From assembly GCA_021014945.1 (NCBI GenBank), contig MU266700.1:1-21038 (forward strand): 21,038 nucleotides of DNA, in the 5' to 3' direction. The notes under the pieces are model-generated. The model saw only the letters and a list, made by a program, of their open reading frames with translations. It had not been told where the DNA came from and searched no databases. Position numbers and translations under genes: made by a program. Positions 8,823 through 19,669 of this stretch are shown here, in pieces (the first letter of the stretch is position 1; each line of letters opens with the position of its first letter). This DNA comes from Leucogyrophana mollusca. Lineage: Eukaryota; Basidiomycota; Agaricomycetes; Boletales.

Positions 8823-10427
8823 ATGTCGTCCTCCGCCGAATCGCAGGAAGTCTTGTACTATTCTGCTTACCTCCGAGCTGAACAGATATTCGTGGCGTCT
8901 TTTACTCTCCTTTTTTATGACCACTTTATTACATTGCACCAGGAAGTGAGTCTATCGCCATCTTAGACGTTGTTCATCCTCATTCTCCCCTCGCAGATCG
9001 AGTACTTCTGGTCCGGGCCATGGAACATCTCCCGTGTTCTCTACTTCGGTGTAAGGATGCGCTATCATAGTGGCCGAATTCTCAGCAAAACTGACCCACT
9101 TGTCTAGATTCGCTATCTCCCGGAAGTCCAAGTCATGTAAGCTGAACGATCCTTTGGGTCTGATAACACTTCCCATACCAAAAATGAGCTTACCGCTTGA
9201 CTTGTAGTCTTATAATGCTGGGTTTGTGCACGTCTCTGCTTTTAGCAGTTCAAGTGGTCATGTATTATGTATACCGCAGTGAACCATGGAAACATTGGAT
9301 ATGACGTGAGCGCCTTGCATCTCAGTATACTAGTATAGGTTTTAACGGCTTTTTCAGGCGTACGTCAAGCTGACGGAGATAGGACGATCCCGATTTTCTA
9401 ATGGTGCTTTATTGTACAGCTGCGGAAGAGTTGCCCAAGTCGTCCTGGCGCTGTCCACAGTAAGTATCGCCCTGAATCAAGGTCAGTCAGAGTCATCTAC
9501 ACTTAATATTTGTAAATTTCTCCTCAACCCGGTCATTTCAGCTGCTTTGACACTTCGAGTGTGCTACCTTTTCACCCACCGCAAGGTTATTCAAATCGGT
9601 GTTGTAGCTGTCTTCCTTGTCTGTACCGCAGCCTTGATATTTCTAGTCGCCTCGGTATCTGGTGTTCCAGGGACTGCGGAAGAAGAACATCATCTGAGAG
9701 TGGCTGTTTGCAAATACGCCAGTGGTGAAAACACCTTCTGGCGAATGTATCTGCCTCCCGTGATTCTTCACGCCACTTTGTACCTTCTGACATCGTACCG
9801 TCTCGCGACTGCCGGCGGCTCAACGAAAAACATCGAGAGCATCGCGAGGCGTTTCATTGGAGAGTACGTCTTCAGTTTTTCGTCGCGTACAATGACCTTA
9901 CCAGACACGGGATTTGAACTTGTCAGAGGGGGCCCATTATATTTCATGTCTACTTGTGGTGTTGTTTCCCCTGTTTGTTTTCTCTGGCTAACAGCTTCCT
10001 AGTGATCCTCGTGTACAGCCTGTTTGCGTCGGAAATGTCAAACGATCTCTTTGCAAGTCAAAATTTATCGATGGTCGTTCGCTATTGATCTCTAACCCCC
10101 TTTCTCATAATAGACATCCCTGCCTGCAATGAATTCGTTGTGCGTACACACTCGATTATGAAATAGCGATGCTAACCGGTGGCCCCTAGTTTTGCGAACA
10201 CCATCATCACGGTCGCAGTTTCCCATGCCATGCTAAGCCTCCGAACGCTTGCAGCGAGGCTTAACGTCGACCCAGGTTGGCTGCTTAGCCACAGTGAACT
10301 CAGTCGTGTGCACTTCAAGAGAGGCGCCCATGAAGGGGAACTATTCGTAGAAATCCAGGCGGGAGAAAGGGATGGGCTTGGAATAGAACTCAGTCTGCGT
10401 CAGGAAACCGCAGCAATGGAGGGATAG
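8823..10427 (+). CDS. DUF6533-domain multi-pass membrane protein (10 exons, 358 aa)
   Basis: Second member of the fungal DUF6533 family, function unknown. Proposed exons: 8823-8945, 8997-9050, 9108-9136, 9208-9268, 9358-9481, 9542-9863, 9927-9958, 10003-10073, 10114-10136, 10190-10427; total 1077 nt, frame open. The signature is FTLLFYDHFITLHQE joined to IEYFW, then a PW segment and RYLPE. Further helices include LGLCTSLLLAVQVVMYY, VVLALSTVSIALNQAALTLRV, VVAVFLVCTAALIFLV and FWRMYLPPVILHATLYLLTSY, followed by GGPLYFM and, near the end, ANTIITVAVSHAMLSLRTLA. The C-terminal tail of about 60 residues is hydrophilic. The least certain part is exons 4-5 (9208-9481), where several donors and acceptors compete. 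The intron 9482-9541 is 60 bp and retention would keep frame. It shares domain order and several exon boundaries with the gene at 3939, so the two look like old duplicates. It ends 281 bp from the convergent PAT1 stop. Confidence 0.82.
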
Positions 10428-10708
10428 GTACCTGTCCTCCCCAAGGTCAACACTCCGTTTGACAATCTGGATCGTGTATACGGTGTACAACTGGAGCGTT
10501 TGCTGATGACTCATGGGTCCCTTCTTAAACAACTTATCCCTCGTCCTGGCCAGAATGTTGAGAACTTGTGATTGTAAAATCCTGGAGTCGAAACAAGTTA
10601 TGAAGGCTAATGACTATGGTCATAAAACCAAATGATTCCATTTGTAAACTTCAGATTAGGGACGTAACATCGAGCATAATTTTGTCCTTATCATAGTGAG
10701 ATCGTGCA
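10428..10708. other. Convergent intergenic region (DUF6533 gene and PAT1 3' ends)
   Basis: 281 bp between two stop codons on opposite strands. AT-rich stretches around 10570-10700 are suitable for polyadenylation signals of either gene, but no single site can be assigned. No coding frame is supported. Confidence 0.5.
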
Positions 10709-13700
10709 TCACACAGCGATCTGGGAACTGTCGAGCCCAAGTGCGTGGAGGAAGAGATTAACATTAGCGAGCTTCGTTTGCCGTTCGTCCTCGTCTGCCA
10801 CCCAGCCCTTGCTCGCACTGGTCACGTTTTCTAGTACCTTCTCGCGCAGCCCCGAGACGAGGATAGACTGTTGTTCAGCCGATGCGTGGAGGGCAAGTGC
10901 TGCAAGGAATTGCCAGACGGGTTGGTCAATCATGTCAGTAGTGGAATGGAGGCTGCCCAAAGGAGATATTTGGGGAGCAAGGCGTGAAGAAGGGAAAAGA
11001 GTGAGGAAGTGAGGTGTGAGCAGCTGGAATAGATGATCAAACATGAGTTGCCTATGGATTTCCAATGATTCAATAGATATCGCAGGATGCAAGCACGAAT
11101 ACGTACCACTGTTGCGCTTCTTCGGGGGTTGGGAGCTCAGATGATTCTGGTATGCCGCTCATGCCCTGCTTGATAATCTCAACGCGACTGAGGAATAGTG
11201 TCAAGATCGCGATACCAGGCTGTTGGATATCCGTGAGTGAATGAAAGTAAAATATCATAAATCGCACAAACCCTGGTTTGAGCCACTGTCACGACATAAT
11301 TTCTATCCAAAAATAAGCCAAGAAGTCCCGATACAAGTCTTAGCTCTGCTTTGGCGACAACAGGCAGGATGCTCTGCAAAACACTTCCTAGGAAAGCTTG
11401 TGTTTGACGTTCAACTTCTTGCTGGCCCGGGGTGTCTTCCGGGGAATCAAGAATACGGGCGTCCTTCACGACATCAAGCTGGGAGAAGCAGGCAACCAGA
11501 AGCGTAAGAAGGGTAAGCATTCGCGCAGATGTCAGGTGTCGGCTGAGACGAGGCAGAATCTTCTTCCCCTTCACCGGTGTCAGTAATGACACGAAGGGGT
11601 GAGGGTCGCTGGATCCTTGATAAGTTGACGTCCACGACAGAGGTTTGACTTGTTCGTACCTTGTCTCAAGGGGTACCATAACGTGCAGCCCAGTCCATAC
11701 TTGTTCAACAAGGTCGTTATATGCTTTGGACCTGATGGATGCCAGTGAGGACGGTACGCGACTGAGAACCTTGGAACAGACCATGCGGCAAAAGCCCCTT
11801 CCTCTTCTTCCAGGGGCTGGTCTCGACGGAGCTGCTCAACGTTGAGCACAAGATCGTATAAACTCTCCAGAGTCACAAGAATTTGTCGTTGTGTTAGCGG
11901 CTCCTTCCTCACAACACCATCGCTCTAGACGTCAGGGTTAGATTCCACGATACGTGTCACCAATGACTTGTGCACTGACCCCTGCAGCGTCTCCAAGGGC
12001 TGCGCGGCCTAGCTTGGCGGCCTCACGCGCAGCACCTTCCCCATCACTTGGAATAGCGTCCTCCTTCGAGATGTGTGGATGTGCGCCAGAAGTGGTATTG
12101 TTCGCAGCAGACGGATCGACTTGAAGAAGCTGGCGGGGCGCAGCTTTGTAACTTCTGCCAGACGTCTTGCCCAGTGCACCTTGTAGACTGTGTATAGCTG
12201 CGTAGTATGCGCGCTGTCAATACGATGCCGGGAAAAAGACGGAGAGGCTCACAATGCATTCCCTTTTCCTTCTCTCTTAGCCGAGCATTGCTGACAATAC
12301 GCTCGACCTGTGCTTCCATCTTCTGCATCGCACTCTGCCTCCTTCCACCGCCCTTCTGGGCGAGACCAAGGCCGACCCCGCCACTGGCACCAAACTTGAG
12401 CACACGTTCATCTTGCGACTGCAACCCCATGCGTGAGCGAAGGATAGCGCCATAAACTTGCGCGTAGAAATCTTCGGCGTACGGGTCTTGCGTGACGAGC
12501 TGGGAAACTTGGATCCGTGTGATGAAGTCTTTGTCGGACTGCGTCATTAAATCATTATACCGTGACTACCGGAGGAGGATCAGCAGGGAAAACGGAGGTC
12601 GTCATCCAAAGGGCTGACCATGTGCGCAATCTTGGCAGCCTTGCGGCGCCGCCTCTCCTCCATCCGCTCAGTCTCCATGATTTTCCGCATCGCCTCCAAT
12701 CTGAGTGCCTCCTGTTCCGCCTGGCTGATGCCCTGCATGTCTCGCATGAACTCGACCTGTGCCATTTCGGATAAGAGTCGTTGTTGCAACTGAATACTCT
12801 GCGGTAGATACTGAGCATTCTGCTGCGACATGAGCGGGTATTGAGGATCCGCCAACGCCGGGGAATGGGTGCGGCGTTGTTGAAGAGCCTGGAGATCGGC
12901 GTAGCTCGATTGACGCCGTCCTTGCAGACTTGGAGGGCGCTGCATCTGAGATATCTGTTGCGCACGAAGTTGACGCTCCAACTCTTCCATACGAAGCCGC
13001 TCTTGCAGTTCCTTGAGACGCTCCTGCTGCTGCCTTTCTTGCTCTTGCTGCAGAAGTAGGATCTGCTGTTGGTGTTGATGGAACCGAGGAGACTGGGAAT
13101 TGGGCACCATTCGTGGCGGAGGCGTGCGTTGTTGCTGTTGCTGCTGGAGGCGAAGGTCCTGCTGCTGTAGTCTCATTCGCTCTCGCTGCTCCAGATGTAT
13201 CTGCTCCTGTTGATTCAACCTCAGTTGTTCTTGTTGCTGTATCTGCAGCTGTTGTTGCCGCAGAAGTTGCTCGTGCTCCTGTTGTCTCTGGGCGAGGCGA
13301 GATTGCTGAGTGATCGCGTACATCTCCGCTTCGATCTCTTGCAACGTTCGTACTCCAGTCTGATTGACGCCATGGGAGATTGGTGGCTGAGGAGCCGCTC
13401 TATGATCGGCGACTGCACCAGGCAGGAAAGGAGACCTGGAGGCCGACGACGGGCGATGATGATCTACAGCACGGGCCCCACCGTTCGCACGAGGAAGAAT
13501 AGAAAATGGAGACTTGTCATCCCATATCGACTCAAGAGATTGCTGAGCGGGGCTGAAAGCTACAGAAGATCAAAAAAGCACAAGATAAGCGCCATGAACA
13601 TATCGTAACAATGACATAGCTCGTACAGCGGTCACTTGCCCTCGGAGCGATGTGTGTCAGCTCATATTGGGGCGTGCGTTCTCTCGGAGGCTCTGCGTGA

Positions 13701-14013
13701 TGCTGCGCCTTGGAATGCCCACCCCCGATGGGGTCTGGCAGAGCCTGACTCGAGAAGTCGAAATCCTTTCCTGGGCGAAAGTCGGCAATTCACTTCACCT
13801 CAAGACAACATATATCTCACCGACGGCACCAGCCCCACCAAATGTCTCGTCGTTCAATTCATCGCCACCTTCGAGAAGAGCGTCTCCGAGCCCGTCGTAG
13901 CTCTCTTCCCCCCAGGTGTATACCGCAAGATCCTCGCTCTCCTGCAGGCCACCTTCCAAGAACTTTTTCTTTTCTTGCTCTAAGCTGCCTTGCTCGAAAC
14001 CAAAGAAAGACAT
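10709..14013 (-). CDS. PAT1: Pat1, mRNA decapping activator / P-body protein (10 exons, 935 aa)
   Basis: Pat1 links deadenylated mRNA to decapping: it binds the Lsm1-7 ring, Dcp2 and Dhh1 and promotes P-body assembly in the cytoplasm. Exons in transcript order: 14013-13821, 13770-13636, 13559-12619, 12565-12253, 12197-11980, 11924-11782, 11731-11660, 11608-11272, 11219-11107, 11051-10709; total 2808 nt, all introns GT-AG. The N terminus MSFFGFEQ is the conserved Pat1 start and decides the ATG, although the same frame is open upstream. Next come an acidic segment, a low-complexity Gln/Arg-rich coiled-coil-like stretch (about residues 196-290), and the conserved core RYNDLMTQSDKDFITRIQ with DPYAEDFYAQVYG (from about residue 424). 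The helical C-terminal domain includes RKEPLTQRQILVTLESLYD, KGKKILPRLSRHL, LLTLLVACFSQLDVV and MFDHLFQLLTPHFLTLFP. Length fits fungal Pat1 (about 800-950 aa). The 5' neighbour is GDB1 on the same strand, only 200 bp away. Confidence 0.95.
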
Positions 14014-14213
14014 AGAAAGCTGAGAGCTTGGTGGCCCAGAGTCTGCTGCAACGGCTTCAAGAAAAGCGGCAGGAAGGACTACGTTATAAACCTCACCCGC
14101 AGAACAAACACAACCACACAATGTAACTCAAGCGCCCACAACAAATCGCGAGGATAATGCAGCGAGTCGTGTATTGGCCACACCGTCGATATTACATAGC
14201 ATTATCTCTTCAA
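14014..14213 (-). promoter_or_regulatory. Short GDB1-PAT1 spacer holding the PAT1 promoter
   Basis: Only 200 bp separate the GDB1 stop (14214) from the PAT1 start (14013), so this interval must hold the PAT1 promoter and 5' leader together with the GDB1 3' end, unless those overlap. An AT-rich TTTATAA on the - strand (14084-14090) lies about 70-77 bp before the ATG and is a weak TATA candidate. Confidence 0.4.
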
Positions 14214-17200
14214 TCATGCAGAACTCATTTCATGGACAGCCTCCAGGAAATCTAACAGCGTGCTTGCACTCCAGGCTTGGGTATTGCAGGAATCAGGACA
14301 GTATTGTCCATCCTTATTGGTCAGCTCGGGTATACCAGCCCAAGGGTCGTTTCGTATGTGGTGCCTCGCGTGGAGAAGCGCTCTATGGAGTTGATGCAGC
14401 GTCAGGGTAGGATCCTGCAAAGTACGATCAGCGAAAGCGACAGTCACCACACAACCTATAACGAACCTCTTTACCAGAGCCGACCCGCGTGTCGAAGTAA
14501 AGATACGCCCGTAAGAAGTAGCCCAGTGGCCATCCCCATTCAGGTCCCTGAAAGCTGTAAGTATGGTCATCGAACGTGTCTGTACTCTTTGCTTACGTTA
14601 TGGTAATTTAGGCCCTTGGCGATCGCTGCATCTGGCGAGTCGTTCGAATTGTCATAGTGCGGCCGGTATTGCAGGTCGCTGGGATCCAGAGTCTTCATTC
14701 CAAGCGGACTTCGCAGAACCTTATCGGCAAGCTGCAAAGCATGAAGAGCATGCTTCTCATCGAACAGCTCAGGGGCAACAGTCATGGCAATGGGAAAGTT
14801 GGGCCTGAACTGATAATCCGACCACTCCCGCCCTGAACCAGAGCCGTAGACATCCTTGTATATGCCTCTGCGGTTGATCAGGTTTGAATCGACGTCATAT
14901 CGCGGATCGTCAATGGGATCTACCTCGTCTGTGAGTAACTATTCGCGAGGAGACCAAGGATGCTGCTTACTGAGAGGCACATAGTAGCAGCTCTCGAAAG
15001 ACTGTTGCAACAGGTTCCCCCATTGCTCATAAGTGACGAAGGTGTGTTCCCCATGCGCTAAAAAGTAAACCTTAGGATTGTTCTTGGAGATCGTTCAAGG
15101 ACTCACCCTCAACATTCACGCCTTTAAAAGGGAATCTGCCTGTCTGCGAGAGCTCGCTCAACCACCGAAGCGTACTCTTCAACAGTCCAGTGATCTCAAT
15201 GGGAGCGCCATCCCTTGGCGTCCCGGGTTTTCCCTTCGTCCCTGCTTTCCGCGACTCGCCCATCTTGTCCATCCACGTCCCGCAGTTGTGAGCGTTCCCG
15301 CCAAAGATCAGCCCCGTCTGCCAGTCAACCTTAACATCAATATTAAATCCCTTGTCGCTCATCTGCCCGTCGAGGTTTGGTCCGGCGTTATACTCTCTGA
15401 ACGAGATCCCGTCCACATGCCGTTGTAGAACCTCCTGGATGATTTCAGCGATCGTGCTCGAGTATGCGTAGGCACGAGGATCGTCCCAAGCAACCCAGGT
15501 GTCATCTTTAGGGAACCTGCGCTTGACAGGTTCTGATAGAATCGAAATACCATCTGGTGCAATGGTTACATAATCTTGAATATTTTGCAGCATCCACCAA
15601 GGTGAGTCGCGAGAGTTATAGCTGGGTGTATTACATTAAAATCGACATCGCTGCAAACAGGCAAAGGACGACTCACCGAGGACTCCTCACAGAATCCAAT
15701 AAGTTTGGGATCAAACCATGTTTCAATGTAGATGCGAATGCTAATATATGCTTCTTTGCGCCCTCGAAGTTTCCAGTCGTTAAAAAGAGTCCCCTAAGCG
15801 AAATAAAAACGTCCCGACCCCAGCACCGCGCCCAGCCGGTGCTGAAATGCGGCAGTCCTGCTGCTAGCGAGGGCGTAGGCCTTCCGGGATCGAGGGAGGC
15901 GGACTGGACCATCCCATGCATCTGAACTGAACACAACGCGAGGTCCTGGGTGAATTCATGTCCCGCAGACACGAATTCAGAACATTGCTCGATGGCTGTT
16001 CGGCGAGCGGCTTTATATGCCTCAGAGATGACAATCGCGAAGTATTTCGGTCGCAGGAAGGGAGGCGTTGTGGATTTGACACGGTCAAATCTCTCTTGGA
16101 ACCATTTGGCTGCCCTCGCCAGGTTCGGAAACTTGTCCTTCTGCCTGTGAGCATGAGCTTTGTCAGCTTCTACTGAGTCGCCTATGCAGTTACAAGACGC
16201 ACTTGGTCAATCTGGAATGAACGTAATCAAGCGCCCATGTGCCCTCCCTCAGATGCGCACACAATGGATGTCCGAGATCGTTGTACCGCATGATATGTCT
16301 GAGAGGATGCATCCACCCTTCGAGGCCGCAATATTTCAGCTTCCCAATACCGGGTACATCGTATCCCCCAATCTCGCCGTTTGTAGCGTCCAACTCCTCT
16401 CCTTCTGCGCGATATAACACCACGTTCAAATCCACAAGAGTAAGATCAGAGAACGCCGCATTCGCGTCTGATGCACAGTATGCATCCAAAGTCGGGTCGA
16501 GTTGCTGCAGCTGGGTTTCGAAGATCATGATACTCCCTGGTGGGAAAAACTCCGGGACGACGATCTCGGAGTATGGTCCCTCGTCGTCGAGACCTTGGGG
16601 AACAACGACCTCTGGCATCTCTCTTAGTGTACCAGGTAGACCACGAAGTATGCTGGCATCTTGGGGCGTGTCATACGACGTGATGTCGATGGAAGCGCCA
16701 AATATGAATTTCGCCCTGGTCCGACGGAGTACGATAGGTTTGACTACACATATGATATGTCAGGCGTCGACTGGAAAAAAGGTGAGGAGGTGCACATACT
16801 GAAGCCGCGCTCTCTAGATCCCTTGGTGAAGGCAGTGTGAGCGACGAGCACATAACCTTTCTGTGTGCTGGGTTGAACCCTGTGTATCACGATATACTGC
16901 AGGTTATGCTTGGTCAGATCAATTTCTACAACCAGAATGGCCCACTTGCATCATTTTCCTGGTGGACATGACCCTCTTCATATCCTCCAAGAACCATCTC
17001 CCTCCTTAGCCCATTCAATATTCTCTTTGCTCTTGCGATGCCCGAACCTTCGTCAAGGCCTGAAATCTCGTACTGCCTCTTCTCCGCAACGAGGTTCAAT
17101 AGCGACGGGTATAAGTCATCGAACCCTTTCACCGATCCGACCGCACAATATGCGAAGGTCACAAGCCCAGCAGTAGATAGTGCGTCTTCCGCCGATCGCT

Positions 17201-19669
17201 TGTGTAGATACGACTCATTGTCGTGTGTTAGGTCGTACATGAGTGCGTGGGGTATAGAGCCATTATGGGGGCTGACGGTGCATGGGCGAGTGGGGCCCTG
17301 GCCGAACGGAGGAGCAAGCTCTTCTAAAGTGGTTAAAGTAGCACCGTCCATTGATCCTGGGAGTCAAGAACCTTCAGTCGCGCTGCTCGCTAAACGGAAG
17401 GCATAAAGCTCACCAATTGGTTTACCAAGGCCAAACCGGTACAAAATCCTCGAGAACTCCTTCGGATCCCATGCATTTCCGGCCTCTCTCACCAGGCTAT
17501 TCACACCCAAGCGGCTCACGAACATCAGATCCATCTCCTCACTACCCGTGAACAGCTCTGCACACACGTACAGATCCGGATTAACAACGCGTGCAGTGTC
17601 CAGCATTGTCACACCGACGTGCAATGGGGTCGAGTGGCAGTTGTCAATACGGAATCCATCGAAGGTTTGTGCGAGCGATGTGACGTAGGATGTCATGTGC
17701 GACCAGAGCCAAGGATTATCGGAAGGTCCAGAGCCGTACCTCAGCTTGACGCAATCACCCCATACAATAACCTCTCGACGGAGATACGCTTTTGAAGGTG
17801 GGAGGGCGAAGTTCTGTAGCGGATCGGCGTTCCAAATCCATCCATTATTTGCGAGGGCATATCTCGCTGAATCGGAACCGGGACGGCAAGGAAGGCGCGT
17901 GAAATACAATTCAACGAGAGGAGAACTGGCATAACATCAGCGTCAAGTCGAAATGAACACGGCCGCACTCACTCTTTCGAGATCTCGCCTAACTTTGGAC
18001 CTCCTTCCTCCACTCTTGTATACTTCAGACGGTTTTTCATATTATCCAGGGCAATCTTGGTGTCCTCTGCCCACTCCGCATATAGAGGGACATTGAGCAC
18101 ATCAATGATACGTCCCCATGCTTCTGCTAGCGCGTCAGCATCGTCAGCAACGGTCGGAAACGCCGCCTTGACGAGGCCCGCAGCAATCTCGCCATTAACA
18201 TGTACACCGAATCGCGAACCGAGTGCGCCGAGTCCTTGGATGATCCCGGACGATTTAACGATTTCGGCCAGCGCAACGACCGACTTCCCAGAAACATCGG
18301 TATCATCCCAGGGCACAACCTTGCGCGATAAGGCTGCCTTGACGGAGTCCTTCTCGGCGTCGACATCCAGAACGTAGTATTGCCACATGTTTCGCGGCTT
18401 CATAAACCCGTCAAAGGCATCTATCAGGATATCGACGTCCTGTTGGGACCTAACGAGGGTAGGAAGCCCTCTTGATGCAAGGGATGCAGAGAATTCTATT
18501 ATTGCCGTATCAAGCTCATACGCTGGCGCCAAATGAGGAGTATTTTCCGGGGAATACCCTGGAAATAGTGGACATAAAGCGCCGAAGCAAAACACTGACG
18601 GAGCACGTACCAGCTTCAGGATGGTCGATTAGCCATGGGCTGTCGTTTGCTGTGTGGTTTAAAACAATATCCGTCAAACTGAGTAAACCATACTCCTTTT
18701 TCGCTACTCTTAGAATGTCCTCCATCTTCCCTTTACCTCCGTCAGCGCCCTGTCCGGTATCATACATGGAAGACTCGTATCGCAATTGGTCCCGGATAGA
18801 GTACGGGCTGTCGCTCTCGCCGCGTTCCTGCAGGGGCGTCCAATGTAGCATCGTATACCCACGCTCGCTAGCCTCAGCAAAGTGTCGGCGCCACTGAGAA
18901 ATCGGACCCATCCATTTTGACACCACAGTCAATATAGCTAGTCCGTCGAGGGGAAGATTGACAGTCGCGGGTGAGATTTCAGCGCCGCCTTCGGATGGGG
19001 AGAGTAGGTTCAGATCCGACGATAGGATGGGAGACCGGACTTGAGTTCGTAAGATGGGGTCGATGTTGATATAGCCCTCTCTGCCTTTAATACGTTTTTC
19101 CGATGCCTCGCCATCGTATTCAACCCAATACACGAATGCACCGGCATGGGAGATCGGGAGATCTACTTGAATGGGCTTTGAGAAGTCTGTTGGTAACCTG
19201 AAGGGCGCCATATATATCTGAGGGCATCGAACAGAAGGATGACACATACTTTCGTTCACAAAACTTATCCCGACCAAAAGCACCACCGTCCAGCGGGAAG
19301 TTAGTCTTGAAAACACCGTTCTTGGAAGCCGGTGTACCTGCGTCTAAGGAGACCCGCAGAATATACGGGGTATATGCTGGTGGTAGTCGTATATACTTTA
19401 AGTGGGAATTCCATGAGCTCTAGATCAGGCAGCATAGGAAACGGACAGACAGCTCTGTCCTTGTTGGGACCACCATCAGGGCCCAGTCTAAGCTCGTAGA
19501 CGTGTATTGGTGGCTCGTCCTCGCGCCTCGTGCTCAAGAAGAATTCTTTTCCCTCGTCCGCCGGGGTCTTGAGTGAAACTGGAGAAGACAGAGCCGGCGA
19601 TGGTGTGTCTGATACAGATGAATTCAAGGTTGGAATCGAAAGGCTAGGCTTTGGGTTTGATCCTTTCAT
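14214..19669 (-). CDS. GDB1: Glycogen debranching enzyme (14 exons, 1592 aa)
   Basis: Bifunctional cytosolic enzyme that moves short glucan chains from glycogen branches (4-alpha-glucanotransferase, GH13-type half) and then hydrolyses the remaining alpha-1,6 glucose (amylo-alpha-1,6-glucosidase, GH133 half). Exons in order: 19669-19451, 19395-19250, 19197-18611, 18558-17973, 17925-17414, 17356-16950, 16896-16800, 16743-16203, 16144-15677, 15621-15107, 15057-14971, 14928-14597, 14547-14467, 14414-14214; total 4779 nt. In the transferase half FRIDNCHS holds the nucleophile Asp (about residue 607) and CAELFTGSE the acid Glu (about 636). In the glucosidase half HFSTGWARCWGRD and GGNAHNCGTWMDKMG are present, the latter with the catalytic Asp (about residue 1306), and the C terminus has YHNGPEWGWPLGYFLRA. 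Length matches the family (about 1530-1600 aa). The start has an in-frame TAG just upstream (19673-19675). Intron 6 appears to be GC-AG. It looks fully functional. Confidence 0.97.
16897..16949 (-). other. Apparent GC-AG intron in GDB1
   Basis: On the - strand the exon ends AAT GAT, the intron begins GCAAGTGG and ends CTGCAG. Joining gives END-YIVIHRV, in frame with the conserved protein. Using the GT four bases into the intron would create a stop two codons after the junction, so the GC donor is needed for an intact enzyme. Confidence 0.8.

Noticed and set aside
9864..9926. tRNA-like B-box resemblance (GGGATTTGAACTT) on the reverse strand
   Set aside because: No matching A box or cloverleaf can be formed upstream. 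The segment is fully explained as a GT-AG intron of the second DUF6533 gene.
13195..13608. Leucine/valine-rich + strand frame opposite PAT1
   Set aside because: It is the antisense reading of the CAG/CTG-rich Gln tract, which gives hydrophobic repeats that imitate membrane helices.
13571..13635. Possible fourth GC-AG intron (GCAAGT) in PAT1 after exon 2
   Set aside because: The GC donor would break the frame. The GT donor four bases downstream (GTGACC) restores the frame into FSPAQQSLESIW.
14014..14121. Upstream extension of the PAT1 frame by 36 codons
   Set aside because: The conserved Pat1 N terminus MSFFGF begins at 14013, and the upstream residues do not resemble the family and would occupy the promoter.
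16239..16802. Long + strand open frame (187 codons) opposite GDB1
   Set aside because: It lies antisense to well-conserved GDB1 exons and its composition is that of a reverse-complement shadow, with no recognisable motif.
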